Shown: positions 54,503 through 63,637 of the stretch, piece after piece
Layout: the number at the start of each line of letters is the position of its first letter
Numbering within the stretch: position 1 is the stretch's first letter
NCBI RefSeq assembly: GCF_023715645.1
Contig: NZ_JAMBOP010000015.1
Location: 1-64,000 of the forward strand
From: Bacillus cytotoxicus
GTDB taxonomy: Bacteria > Bacillota > Bacilli > Bacillales > Bacillaceae_G
Direction of reading: 5' to 3'
Length of the DNA: 64,000 nucleotides
Position numbers and translations under genes: made by a program
The notes under the pieces: model-generated
Told to the model about the DNA's origin: nothing
The model's input: only the letters and a program-made list of their open reading frames with translations
Database searches by the model: none

Positions 54503-54800
54503 CCCGATCCCCCCTTACCTAAAAATGTTAATTTTCTCTTTTTAAATATAACATTTTCTAATTATTTTTTAAAGATTCAGACAAGTGAAACCAAATAAAA
54601 ATTTCAAACTCATATTAAAAATTACACTTAAAATGACAAAAAAAGAAATAGAATAAATACAAAAAGCATTGGATTAACTTATAATCACGTATTGATCTTC
54701 CGTCTTTTTTAGTAAACACCTTGCATGTTGCAATTTTAAATTTCCATGTATAAAGTCCCTTTTTTCATTCAAACTAAATAGAAAAAGAGAGGTTCAGATA
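54503..54800. other. Divergent intergenic region
   Basis: About 300 AT-rich bases holding the promoters of the SIR2 gene and the DUF2512 gene. No other feature is seen apart from the RBS GAGAGAGG before 54801. Confidence 0.5.
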
Positions 54801-55250
54801 ATGAATCATATTACGATTATGCTTATCAAATTTATATCCTGTATGATCGCCTTTGCGATTGCTTTGGATTTATTCTTTGATGCAACAATAGTTGACATCT
54901 TTTCTTTTAGTTTATTTGTTACAATCGCTTCGTATATGCTAGGAGATCAAATTATCTTACCGCGAGCGGGAAATAGGGCTGCACTCATGGTTGATTTCCT
55001 TTTTACTTATATGAGTGTATGGATTTTCGGAAGCGTACTTTTAGATAACTATATGCAAATTGCCTGGGGCAGTATTTTATCAGCCATCATCATTACAGGA
55101 GCAGAAATTTTTGTGCACCGCTATTTAATGGAGCGCATTGCTACTTATCAAACAATTGAAAGAAAGCCTTTAACTTTCAACAATTCATTAGCTTATGGAA
55201 CAGAATTTGCAGCGGAGCAAGATACTATAGATACGAAAAAACGGAAATGA
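54801..55250 (+). CDS. DUF2512 (YndM-like) membrane protein
   Basis: A 149-aa integral membrane protein with four hydrophobic segments (about 5-25, 30-48, 62-80, 88-108). The segment ASYMLGDQIILPRAGNRAA is diagnostic of the DUF2512 family of Bacillus, whose function is unknown. RBS AGAGAGG precedes ATG 54801. A terminator follows. Confidence 0.88.
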   Translation: MNHITIMLIKFISCMIAFAIALDLFFDATIVDIFSFSLFVTIASYMLGDQIILPRAGNRAALMVDFLFTYMSVWIFGSVLLDNYMQIAWGSILSAIIITGAEIFVHRYLMERIATYQTIERKPLTFNNSLAYGTEFAAEQDTIDTKKRK

Positions 55251-55304
55251 TGCAACGACTTTAAAGATTTAATTTGTATAATAATACGTTCTTGAACAAA
55301 AAGA

Positions 55305-55338
55305 AAAATCCTGAGAATTACTATTTTCAGGATTTTTT
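55305..55338 (+). terminator. Terminator after DUF2512 gene
   Basis: AAAATCCTGA/TCAGGATTTT with an internal loop and TT following. Confidence 0.85.
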
Positions 55339-55439
55339 GTCTAATTGAGGTCATTTGTTTATCAACTACAATTCACCCCGCATGTCGTTTATAAAGAAGC
55401 CGATAAAGAACGACATACAAAAGTGAGATTTTATAAAGT

Positions 55440-55705
55440 GAAACTTTAATCAGTGGGGGTTTTCTTCATCCCCCACTGATTATTAGCCCTCACCAATCGG
55501 GCTTTTACGGGCAGTTTATCTCCCACCTAACTTCTTAAGAAAAGCGGAAGCGGCTCGCCCAGAATCGCAGGACGTTGGAGTCCCTGACAAAGAGGCGCTT
55601 TTTGCCTCGTCGGAGGGGGCGAAACGACCGGAGATTCTAGCCGCTAGAGCTAGACAATGCTTTCACCGAATTTTGAGGTGGGAGTATTACTGCCCGTTAA
55701 TGCGG
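55440..55705. repeat. bcr-like structured repeat
   Basis: An array of nested inverted repeats: CAGTGGGGG/CCCCCACTG (about 55451-55480); outer arms GGGCAGT..CTCCCACCT and AGGTGGGAG..ACTGCCC; inner CGGCT..AGAATC and GATTCTAGCCG. It resembles the dispersed bcr repeats of the B. cereus group, recalled from memory. GC is far above its surroundings. Confidence 0.65.
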
Positions 55706-55719
55706 GATAAAAAAACTAT

Positions 55720-56424
55720 TCATTTCAACATTTGAACTTTTCTCCAATATCCCCTATCTTTATGATACAAAATTAAAGCAACCACTAAAATGCCTGATGC
55801 AATCCAAATCGATTTAATTCCTATATGAGTCGTGGAAAATGTTCCTAACAATGCACCAACTATAAAAGAAAGGATGATAACAAGAAATTCTTTAAATCGT
55901 GTTTTCTCTTCCTGATCATGTTTTATAAATGCTAAATATGCCGCCTGTGTTGCAGTACGAAGATTGCCTGTTGTCATCGTTGAATTATAGGCCCACTTGT
56001 CAAGTTTATTAAAAGTAGAAATTTGTAAAGACGATACAAACGCAATACATACTGTCACCACTATGTTAGGAATACTATTTGGCAAAAAGCCTACAACAAT
56101 CAAAACGATACATTCTAGAATAAGAATTGAGCGTCTATAACTATGCAACACATGCCTTATATGAGGAGTCTTCACGATTTCTGATATTAAAACCCCTAAC
56201 ACAAAAGCTAAAATAGGCGGAATATAAAGCGAAGCATTATACCATTCTCCGTTAGCTGCTCTTATAGCGAGTAATACTACATTCCCTGTCTGTGCATTAG
56301 CAAACACTCCATCCCTACTGATGAAAGTATAAGCATCTAAAAAGCCTCCAACTACCGCTAACAAAACACCTAAATAAATAGAGTTTGAAGATAATGAGGG
56401 GATTGTACTTAGTTTGTCTTTCAT
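55720..56424 (-). CDS. DUF1275 (YoaK-like) membrane protein
   Basis: A 234-aa protein with about six hydrophobic segments. GGFLDAYTFISRDGVFANAQTGN is the family hallmark, followed by FNKLDKWAYNSTMTTGNLR. Function of DUF1275 is unknown; a small-molecule transporter is often suggested. ATG at 56424 follows AAGGAG. Confidence 0.9.
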   Translation of the reverse strand: MKDKLSTIPSLSSNSIYLGVLLAVVGGFLDAYTFISRDGVFANAQTGNVVLLAIRAANGEWYNASLYIPPILAFVLGVLISEIVKTPHIRHVLHSYRRSILILECIVLIVVGFLPNSIPNIVVTVCIAFVSSLQISTFNKLDKWAYNSTMTTGNLRTATQAAYLAFIKHDQEEKTRFKEFLVIILSFIVGALLGTFSTTHIGIKSIWIASGILVVALILYHKDRGYWRKVQMLK

Positions 56425-57077
56425 ATTATTATCTCCTTGTACCTTTTGTTACATATGTTATCCTTTTCATAAACATAAAAAATTTGCGAAATATTTCACA
56501 AGATATTCGCGATACATATCTTGATGTTACTTCCTTATACTTTTTCCTAATATGATATAATACCATACCAAGTTTTTCACCTACAATCAACACAATTATT
56601 GAACATGTTGTAATTGTTTCATTTCGTTCACAATTATAAGTTTTATCTTAATAATAGATTATTGATTTAACGTAAAATTAGTTATAAAAAGATATTTTAT
56701 CAAAATAATAAAAAGGAAGAATAGCGAAAACATAAGACGTTCTCTATTGAGTCACAAAATATAAAAACACAAGAAAAATTAACACATAAAAGCGGTAGAA
56801 TTCACACATGAATTCGTACCGCTTTTATGTGTTTTAATATTTCAAGATCTTTCATGTGGAAAAAGAAAAAAGTTAATGAATCAACTGTTCGTTATACTCA
56901 CAATTTATCCTTTTTTCTTTTCCCTCTTTAATCATTTTCCACATATAAAGTGCATACACAACAAATAGCCAAGTTTTAATCTTAACTGTTTGTTGTGTTA
57001 TAAAATAATCGAGTAATAAATTACTATAAGTGATGTTGTTTTAAATTCCGAATTCCCCTTTCAATACACTGCACCTA
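56425..57077. other. Long intergenic region with a terminator
   Basis: 650 AT-rich bases. The only clear feature is the hairpin at 56781-56835. I see no ORF with RBS and coding character on either strand. Confidence 0.5.
56781..56835. terminator. Long bidirectional hairpin terminator
   Basis: AACACATAAAAGCGGTA/TACCGCTTTTATGTGTT with inner AATTC/GAATT; T-runs on both strands. Confidence 0.85.
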
Positions 57078-58013
57078 TCACTTTTCATCCAAAAACATAT
57101 GTGGTTCATACCATAAAGGTTTTACAACTTCAAAACCTTTATGATCCTCCAGTATATTATGTAGCCTTCCTATCATTTCATCTAATTGATGCGGCGCAAA
57201 ACGTAATGACCACATTACTGAAGAAAAGATAACCATCCCAGCATAAATAGAATAAAGCATCCAAAAATCTTCAGGGACATTATAGTTAAAATAGCCTTGA
57301 ATTTGCCCTATTGAAAATGGAATGCTCTCATTTCTTTGAAATAGCGCTATTTTTACAAAATCATGAATGGGATCTCCCCAATCAAAATTATTAAAATCAA
57401 TGACCCCAGCATACCTATTATTGTTTACAATAATATTTTGCAAATGAAAATCATCGTGCTGAAATCGATTTGGACGTTCCTTTAATAAATACTTATTTTT
57501 TTCAATAAAGTTAATAACCTTTTGATCGTTTTCAATCTTTATTCCACTTTCTTTATAAGCATCAAGGTATCGATAATGCTTTTGCATTGCTTGTTCATAC
57601 CAAGATTTGATATGAACAGGCGCCTCAAGCAAATACATTCTAGATAACTGTTCTCCTGCCTCTATACCAATCTTGTATTGCTCTTGATCAGTAAGAACGG
57701 TTAGCGCCTCTTTTGCATCAACACCCTCAATAAAGGAATAAATAGTGTAGCAAGAATTCAATTCGTCTATAATTCCGATTTCAATTGGCTCAGGGGATTT
57801 AACATCATATCCTTGCATTCTTTGCAATATTTGAAACTCATTCTTTTTCCTTTCATATCCTTCTAAATCACCTATTCTGAGTAAAAATTTTTCATCATCA
57901 GAATAGACTACATACTTTTCATCTGGAGAATATCCTTTAGATATTTTTTCAATTCTGTTAGCACACTGTAAGAAGCCAATTTTTTCTTGAAGAATTTGAG
58001 GAATATTCTCCAT
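57078..58013 (-). CDS. Aminoglycoside phosphotransferase-family kinase
   Basis: A 311-aa kinase-like protein. The catalytic loop HDDFHLQNII (Asp188, Asn193) and the metal-binding DFNNFDWGDP (Asp206) match the APH family. The N-lobe SDDEKFLLRI contains the ATP-binding Lys. APH-family members include antibiotic kinases and kinases for small metabolites; the substrate cannot be read from sequence. RBS AGGTAAACG lies before ATG 58013. Confidence 0.87.
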   Translation of the reverse strand: MENIPQILQEKIGFLQCANRIEKISKGYSPDEKYVVYSDDEKFLLRIGDLEGYERKKNEFQILQRMQGYDVKSPEPIEIGIIDELNSCYTIYSFIEGVDAKEALTVLTDQEQYKIGIEAGEQLSRMYLLEAPVHIKSWYEQAMQKHYRYLDAYKESGIKIENDQKVINFIEKNKYLLKERPNRFQHDDFHLQNIIVNNNRYAGVIDFNNFDWGDPIHDFVKIALFQRNESIPFSIGQIQGYFNYNVPEDFWMLYSIYAGMVIFSSVMWSLRFAPHQLDEMIGRLHNILEDHKGFEVVKPLWYEPHMFLDEK

Positions 58014-58123
58014 CGTTTACCTCCATTAACTGTAGAGGATATTTTAATTTTAGGCGTAGATCATCTGTATGTACCGTTCCTAATATACCAATTTCATCCA
58101 TACAAACCTCTCCTCCATGTACT

Positions 58124-59149
58124 CTACTTCAAGTTCCACTCAAACCATCTACCATGTCCATCTGTTTCTCCAACTGTTTGATTATATTCAATACCATTTA
58201 GAAAATAATCAAGGTGCAGTTTTCGATCCCACATATTGTTATATAGATGGAAAACGTCTCGTTTACTCCCAATCGTTTTTATTTTTTCTATTAGTTCATA
58301 CTTAGATTCTTCTGGTATTTGATTTGCAACGTGAGTATGAAAAATACAAATTGCAGTATCCTCTGGAAGATTTTCTGCAACTTCTGTAAGTAATGCGACG
58401 CCATCACCTTCTACAAGTTTTACTGGATTTTCAATGAAACATGTAGATGCCTTGTCAAAAAGTGCTAGCCTTTCTTCGTGTTCAGGCCAAATAAGCGCTT
58501 TTAACCACAAATAATCTTCAAAATTGTTTAAGTCACTTATATGTAAGTCTAATCCTACTTTTGAAGCTACTGGAGGACTTGTTAAAAGAAATGGCGGTGC
58601 ACCATCTCCTTTTATTTCAGACGTTATATGGACATCCGAGTTTCTATCTCCGAAAACCTCATTTGTTCCATAAGAGTAACTATACTTGTCCCACAACAAT
58701 TGAAGACCAGCACTTGTCCCAATTTCTATGAATGATAGCGGTTTCTTGGCAACGCTATAAATATAACAAAATATCGGATACAAATACGCGCAGCGCCTCA
58801 CTTCATTAGTCTGTACTAACTTACTCTTTAATAGAGAAATAATTTCAGCTTTATACACTTGGCAAAAATCCTTAAAATAAACAAAAGAATCTTCTATTTC
58901 TCTTGGATTGTTAGTAATACTCGGATAATACTCTTTTAAAACATGTTCTTCTCCTTTTAACAAAAGATAATGAACAGCACCTAGAAGTAAATTAGGAACT
59001 GGTTGCCCTTCTCGAGAATTCATACATAGTTCCAATAATTCTTCATCTTCAGAAATTTTAACGGATAAATACTCATATAATTCACTTGAACCTCTACATT
59101 CCAGTTTGGCGAAATTTTTGAATCGTTCAGATAGTTGTGTTGTATTCAC
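58124..59149 (-). CDS. DUF2332 family protein, 341 aa
   Basis: A full-length member of DUF2332. Motifs: GAVHYLLLKG, EVRRCAYLYPIF, FIEIGTSAGLQLLWDKY (a methyltransferase-like G-loop), GLDLHISD and ICIFHTHVANQIP. The Rossmann-type glycine motif suggests SAM binding, but no activity is established for the family. ATG at 59149 follows GAGGGGT. It precedes the APH gene by 110 bases on the same strand and may be cotranscribed. Confidence 0.85.
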   Translation of the reverse strand: MNTTQLSERFKNFAKLECRGSSELYEYLSVKISEDEELLELCMNSREGQPVPNLLLGAVHYLLLKGEEHVLKEYYPSITNNPREIEDSFVYFKDFCQVYKAEIISLLKSKLVQTNEVRRCAYLYPIFCYIYSVAKKPLSFIEIGTSAGLQLLWDKYSYSYGTNEVFGDRNSDVHITSEIKGDGAPPFLLTSPPVASKVGLDLHISDLNNFEDYLWLKALIWPEHEERLALFDKASTCFIENPVKLVEGDGVALLTEVAENLPEDTAICIFHTHVANQIPEESKYELIEKIKTIGSKRDVFHLYNNMWDRKLHLDYFLNGIEYNQTVGETDGHGRWFEWNLK

Positions 59150-59282
59150 AAGTACCCCTCCTATAAGTAAGAATTTTCTAAAATTATCGAGACAATCTTA
59201 TTATAACTGAAATTAATATTATGGTAAATATTTCTTGTTATATTAATATACGAAACCATGTAAGGACTTTTAAAAACAAAAA

Positions 59283-59310
59283 AGCACATCACTTTTGAAA
59301 AGTGATGCAC
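59283..59310 (-). terminator. Terminator after dsdA
   Basis: CATCACTTTT/AAAAGTGATG with a 2-base centre, followed by TGCTTTTTT on the minus strand. Confidence 0.82.
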
Positions 59311-59337
59311 CCTAAAAAATACATAGGAAGAAGATGA

Positions 59338-60657
59338 TTAACCTTTTTGATAATAGTCTTCCATAATTTGAGGTGGAACCATTCCTCCACCTGTTGCCCA
59401 CATAATATGTGTTGCTTGTTTCATGTTCTCTTGCATTTGATACTGCTGTTGCTTAAAGAGTTGTACCGGCCCGTATACACCTGCCAATGCTGATGGCTCT
59501 AATTTTATTCCTTCTGTATCAGCCATAGCCTTAAGTAATTTATATAACTCTTGGTCACTTACTGTGTAACACCCGCTTAATAACGGTTCCATCACTTTCC
59601 CTACAAATCCTGATGCTCTTCCTACCGCAAGCCCGTCCGCATCCGTCACATTATCAATACCAAAATCTTGGACAGAGATTTGATCATGAAGACCTGTCAA
59701 TAAACCAATTAACATACAAGGAGAATGAGTCGGTTCTGCAAAGAAGCAATGTACATGGTCACCAAACAATAATTTTAAACCGAACGCTACGCCGCCAGGC
59801 CCGCCGCCGACACCACATGGTAAATAAACAAATAACGGATGATCCGCATCAACAATAATATTTTGATCTTGTAATTGCTTTTGTAAGCGAGAAGCCGCTA
59901 CAGCGTATCCAAGGAAGAGATTTTTGGAATTCTCGTCATCAACGAAATAACACATCGGATCCGCTTCTGCTTGCTTTCTTCCTTCCTCTACCGCCTTACT
60001 ATAATCCGCTGCATATTCAATAACTGTTACATTTTTGCTGCGTAGTAAATCTTTTTTCCACTGTTTTGCATCAGCGGACATATGAACCGTTACATTAAAT
60101 CCAAGTTTAGCACTCATAATCCCAATACTCAGCCCTAAATTCCCTGTTGAGCCTACTGCAATTGAATATTGCGAAAAGAACGTGCGGAATGTATCACTAT
60201 CTAAAACAGAATAATCATCTTGTTTATTTAATAATCCATGTTCCAAAGCTAAATCTTCGGCATGTTTCAGAACTTCATAAATCCCGCCTCTTGCTTTAAT
60301 AGATCCTGATATCGGAAGTTGGCTATCACATTTCAGGAATACATTCCCTTCAATATGCTGATTATATTCTTGTTGTAAATGTTGTTTCATAGATGGAGTT
60401 GCAACTAAAGGAGATTCAATGATTCCACCTGCATCTTTTGTTTCAGGAAAAGCTTTCACAATATACGGTGCAAAACGTTTTAATCTTTCCTCCGCATCCG
60501 TTACATCATCTTTAGTAAGGGGTGCTTTTTGAATTCCTGTTTCGAATTCTTCTTTATTCGGATTCACCCAAAATACTTCCTCCGTCAAAACGATTTGATT
60601 TAATAAAGGATGCTTTTCTTTTAACATTTGTATAGCTTCGTTGTCATACTTCTTCAT
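59338..60657 (-). CDS. dsdA: D-serine dehydratase
   Basis: A 439-aa PLP enzyme that converts D-serine to pyruvate and ammonia. The PLP Lys is in SGSIKARGG (near residue 118), and GSTGNLGLS and [12 protein letters not shown] bind the cofactor phosphate. Length fits bacterial DsdA (~440 aa). The start at 60657 has GAAGGGAG upstream. It is divergent from an XRE-cupin regulator with a 160-base AT-rich intergenic region, an arrangement that implies control by that protein rather than by a LysR-type DsdC. Confidence 0.95.
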   Translation of the reverse strand: MKKYDNEAIQMLKEKHPLLNQIVLTEEVFWVNPNKEEFETGIQKAPLTKDDVTDAEERLKRFAPYIVKAFPETKDAGGIIESPLVATPSMKQHLQQEYNQHIEGNVFLKCDSQLPISGSIKARGGIYEVLKHAEDLALEHGLLNKQDDYSVLDSDTFRTFFSQYSIAVGSTGNLGLSIGIMSAKLGFNVTVHMSADAKQWKKDLLRSKNVTVIEYAADYSKAVEEGRKQAEADPMCYFVDDENSKNLFLGYAVAASRLQKQLQDQNIIVDADHPLFVYLPCGVGGGPGGVAFGLKLLFGDHVHCFFAEPTHSPCMLIGLLTGLHDQISVQDFGIDNVTDADGLAVGRASGFVGKVMEPLLSGCYTVSDQELYKLLKAMADTEGIKLEPSALAGVYGPVQLFKQQQYQMQENMKQATHIMWATGGGMVPPQIMEDYYQKG

Positions 60658-60816
60658 TCGAGCATTCTCCCTTCATAATTCCCACTATATTATCATTTCA
60701 AAATTTAAACTTATTTATTATAATTAAAATAAATTTAACACATAAACCCAATTAATTAAATATAAATTAATAAATTTTAATTAAATTTAACAAAGATAAA
60801 TAAAAGGAGCATTACC

Positions 60817-61371
60817 ATGAATGATATAAATGTTGGAGAAAAAATAGCAGAATACCGAAAAGCACAAGGATTAAGTAGCCGGGAACTGGCAACACTCGTT
60901 AATATCACTCCTTCTATGTTAAGTCAAATTGAAAAAGGATCCGCAAATCCTTCTCTACAAACTCTTAAGCTAATATCTAATGCATTAAATATTCCTATGT
61001 TTAATTTCTTTTTGGAAAATACGAATGCTCAAAGTTTAGTTGTTAGAGCTGACCAGCGAAAAAAAATTACTTTCCCTGAAAGTGAAAGCCTATCCTACGA
61101 GTTATTATCTCCCGATTTAAGCGGAGCACTCGAGCTTGCTCTTATGACATTATTACCACAATCCTCTTCTTCAGAAAAACCACTGGAACATAAAGGTGAG
61201 GAAGTTGCATTTGTTTTAGAAGGAACTGTTACTCTATATTTAAATCAAGAAACATTAACCTTACAAAAAGGCGATAGTGTAAAAATTCCATCTTACATGA
61301 AGCATAAATGGGAAAACCCATATAAAAAGAAAGCAGTCGTCATTTTTGCAATTACTCCTCCTACTTTTTAA
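60817..61371 (+). CDS. XRE-family regulator with cupin sensor domain
   Basis: A 184-aa protein: N-terminal HTH (about residues 10-64; LSSRELATLVNITPSMLSQIEKG) and C-terminal cupin (about 105-180; EHKGEEVAFVLEGTVTLYLN, then SYMKHKWENP). This MerR-less XRE-cupin layout is common for regulators of small-molecule catabolism, with the cupin binding the effector. It is divergent from dsdA and likely senses D-serine or a related amino acid. ATG at 60817 follows AAAGGAG. Confidence 0.88.
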   Translation: MNDINVGEKIAEYRKAQGLSSRELATLVNITPSMLSQIEKGSANPSLQTLKLISNALNIPMFNFFLENTNAQSLVVRADQRKKITFPESESLSYELLSPDLSGALELALMTLLPQSSSSEKPLEHKGEEVAFVLEGTVTLYLNQETLTLQKGDSVKIPSYMKHKWENPYKKKAVVIFAITPPTF

Positions 61372-61382
61372 GACAAGTAAAT

Positions 61383-61422
61383 GAGCCAGCATTTCTAGGA
61401 ATTCCCCCTAAAAATACTGGCT
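61383..61422 (+). terminator. Terminator after the XRE-cupin gene
   Basis: GCCAGCATTT/AAATACTGGC (one mismatch) around an inner TAG..CTA, then TTAACTTTT. Confidence 0.75.
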
Positions 61423-61578
61423 TAACTTTTATATATGTTTCAATTTGGACTTATATATTAACCAAAAGCGATATTTTAAAACAATGTTGAAATTATATAA
61501 CTTTTAAGGGAAGACATTTTGACTTCCCTTAATTCGCTTTTAAAGAAGATTATACATCAATCATTTTTTATTTTATTA

Positions 61579-62289
61579 TCATTTAACGTATATATGTTTT
61601 TTCAGCCATTGTCTGAAATACTGCAACTGTTCCTCAGTATGGAAATAGTGTTCTCCATTCTCCATTACTTGCAAATTACAGTTAAAACGTTTATTAAATT
61701 CAGATACAACGTCAAACTCACATAAGTTATCTTCTGAACCATAGAGAATTGAAGTTGGATTATTCCAAGCAACAATAGGATGTTCTTTCACATAACAGTA
61801 GTAATCCCAATAGAGAGTTTGTCCAATAGGTGTAGAAATTTCTTTCTCTATTTTTAGTCTACTCTCACTTACGTTAAACCATGTCATCATATTATTTATG
61901 ATACGTTCCATATTTACCACAGGAGAGAGAAACAAGCACTGCTTCAACGGCTCATGGCTATATTCTAATAGACTAAAATACGCTCCCATGCTACAAGCAA
62001 AAATGCTTATATTATTTGATAACGATTTTGCATAGGTCATAATTGTATTAAGGTCTTGGACACAGTTTTGAACTTTGCAAAGATAAGTATCATCCTTACG
62101 GTCACCATGTTGAGGTAAATCGAAACTAAGCACTTGATAACCTACTGCTGTTGCTTCTTCTGCAAATACAATAATTGAGTCATCTTCCTTGTTTGACATG
62201 TTACCATGCACCACCACAAATAACTTATCTGATTTGTCACCCCACAAAACCGCTGGAATATTTTCTATTTTAATATTATTTTTCATCAT
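61579..62289 (-). CDS. Alpha/beta hydrolase, 236 aa
   Basis: A soluble hydrolase: HGN oxyanion segment (VVHGNMSN), nucleophile elbow FACSMGAYF with Ser, a late Asp region (ILYGSEDNL) and His in GEHYFH. The set is complete. The start codon overlaps the stop of a 29-aa ORF (TAATG), so it is translationally coupled to it. Substrate unknown; it resembles small lysophospholipase/dienelactone-type hydrolases. Confidence 0.85.
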   Translation of the reverse strand: MMKNNIKIENIPAVLWGDKSDKLFVVVHGNMSNKEDDSIIVFAEEATAVGYQVLSFDLPQHGDRKDDTYLCKVQNCVQDLNTIMTYAKSLSNNISIFACSMGAYFSLLEYSHEPLKQCLFLSPVVNMERIINNMMTWFNVSESRLKIEKEISTPIGQTLYWDYYCYVKEHPIVAWNNPTSILYGSEDNLCEFDVVSEFNKRFNCNLQVMENGEHYFHTEEQLQYFRQWLKKHIYVK

Positions 62290-62378
62290 TACAATTTATC
62301 CTCCATGAAATACAAATAATTCGTCATTCCTAATGATAGTTTTTGAATATCTGAAATCAAAGAATTAACACTTGCCAT
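62289..62378 (-). CDS. Short coupled ORF, 29 aa, before the hydrolase
   Basis: ATG at 62378 has a strong RBS (GGAGGTATTATT). The product starts MASVNSLISD and ends FMEDKL; its stop overlaps the hydrolase start. It may be a leader peptide or a small partner protein. A GGAGG for the hydrolase lies within its last codons. Confidence 0.6.
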   Translation of the reverse strand: MASVNSLISDIQKLSLGMTNYLYFMEDKL

Positions 62379-62496
62379 AATAATACCTCCAAACCTGTAT
62401 GTATATATGGCTTAATTATAGTATATCTTCTATTAATATATTAATTTTCAACATCTATTTAAAACATAGCCTAACCAAAAATATAATCCACTTTCT

Positions 62497-63018
62497 CTAA
62501 ATCAGTTTTATTTCTTTTACATCCACTATATCCGAAAACCATCCTAATACTTTGTTATGGTGGTCAATGATCTCCTCAGCTCGTAATTGCTCAGAATCAA
62601 ACGTACTATGCGTTCCTTGAATCAACGTCACTTTATACCCTTCACTAAACGCCCGGCGAACAGTTGTATCGACGCAATATTCTGTTTGCAACCCACAAAT
62701 GAAAAGATGTTCAATTCCTTTTTCTTGCAAAACTTCACGAAGATTCGTTTCATAAAAAGAATCCGGCGTTTCTTTTTCCACAATAATCTCATTTGGCATT
62801 GGAGAAATTTTAGAATGAATGCGCCAACCGGCTGTTCCTTTTTCTAACGGATGCCCTTTAGATCCATTATGTTGGACATAAATAACAGGAATATCAAGCT
62901 CACGAAATTTTCGAATGACTTCCTGTAAATTTTCCAATAACTCCGTGCCATTATGTACAGGTATACCCGCTGTATACATTCCTTCTTGCACATCAATTAC
63001 TACAAGTGCTTGTTTCAT
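62497..63018 (-). CDS. Cysteine hydrolase, isochorismatase family
   Basis: A 173-aa alpha/beta/alpha hydrolase. The N-terminal LVVIDVQEGM has the catalytic Asp, a mid Lys is in VVEKE-like IIVEKETPDSF, and the nucleophilic Cys is in FICGLQTEYCVDTT. This is the nicotinamidase/isochorismatase triad. ATG at 63018 follows GGGAG at 8 bases. It is 20 bases after the GNAT gene and cotranscribed. The amide substrate is unknown. Confidence 0.9.
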   Translation of the reverse strand: MKQALVVIDVQEGMYTAGIPVHNGTELLENLQEVIRKFRELDIPVIYVQHNGSKGHPLEKGTAGWRIHSKISPMPNEIIVEKETPDSFYETNLREVLQEKGIEHLFICGLQTEYCVDTTVRRAFSEGYKVTLIQGTHSTFDSEQLRAEEIIDHHNKVLGWFSDIVDVKEIKLI

Positions 63019-63037
63019 TACAATCACTCCCTTTAAC

Positions 63038-63574
63038 TCATGCTTTATATTCCATCATCCAGCAATCTTCCAATACTCCTTCATGCAGTTCATGTTCTTT
63101 TAACACTTTTACTTTCCGAAATCCACACTTCTCATAACAACGAATTGCCCTTTCATTCCTTACTCGTGGATCCATCGCAATTGCAGCAGCTCCTAATTCA
63201 TTCACTATATATGTAATTATAGCCTGTACAAGTCCTGTACCAATTCCTCGGTTCCAGTACGCTGTTTCTCCGATAAATTGGTCCATTTCCCACACATTTT
63301 CTCTCTCATCATATCCATATAACGATTTCCACTCCAGATCTAAAGGATACATTTGTATATAGCCAATAGGTTCGTTTTTGTATTCTACAATACACTTTTT
63401 ATTCGAATCTTCTGAACTACTTATATAACGCTCTTGAACTTGCTGCGGTGATTGTGGCTTGTCTCTTCCTTCGTAAAAACGTAAAACTTCAGGATTTAAT
63501 AGCCAATTTGATAATGTTTGAACATCATTTTCTGTTACATATCGAATGGATAATTCTTTCTTCTGAAATAACAT
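63038..63574 (-). CDS. GNAT acetyltransferase, AAC(6')-like
   Basis: A 178-aa protein resembling the AacA4-type aminoglycoside 6'-N-acetyltransferases: LSNWLLNPEVLRFYEGRD, YDERENVWEMDQFIGE, then the acetyl-CoA loop WNRGIGTGLVQ and a late IRCYEKCGFRKVKVL. All typical blocks are present, but chromosomal members in Bacillus often act on other substrates. ATG at 63574 follows GGAGGAG-like bases. It leads an operon with the isochorismatase-family gene. Confidence 0.85.
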   Translation of the reverse strand: MLFQKKELSIRYVTENDVQTLSNWLLNPEVLRFYEGRDKPQSPQQVQERYISSSEDSNKKCIVEYKNEPIGYIQMYPLDLEWKSLYGYDERENVWEMDQFIGETAYWNRGIGTGLVQAIITYIVNELGAAAIAMDPRVRNERAIRCYEKCGFRKVKVLKEHELHEGVLEDCWMMEYKA

Positions 63575-63637
63575 AATTCTCCTCCAACCAAAAATTAAAA
63601 TGTTACAAGAATCCAGAAAACAAAACGCTCTTACCTT

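Noticed and set aside
55440-55705. GC-rich hairpins as a possible rRNA/tRNA or riboswitch
   Set aside because: No tRNA cloverleaf or known riboswitch core; nested inverted repeats fit a dispersed bcr-like element.
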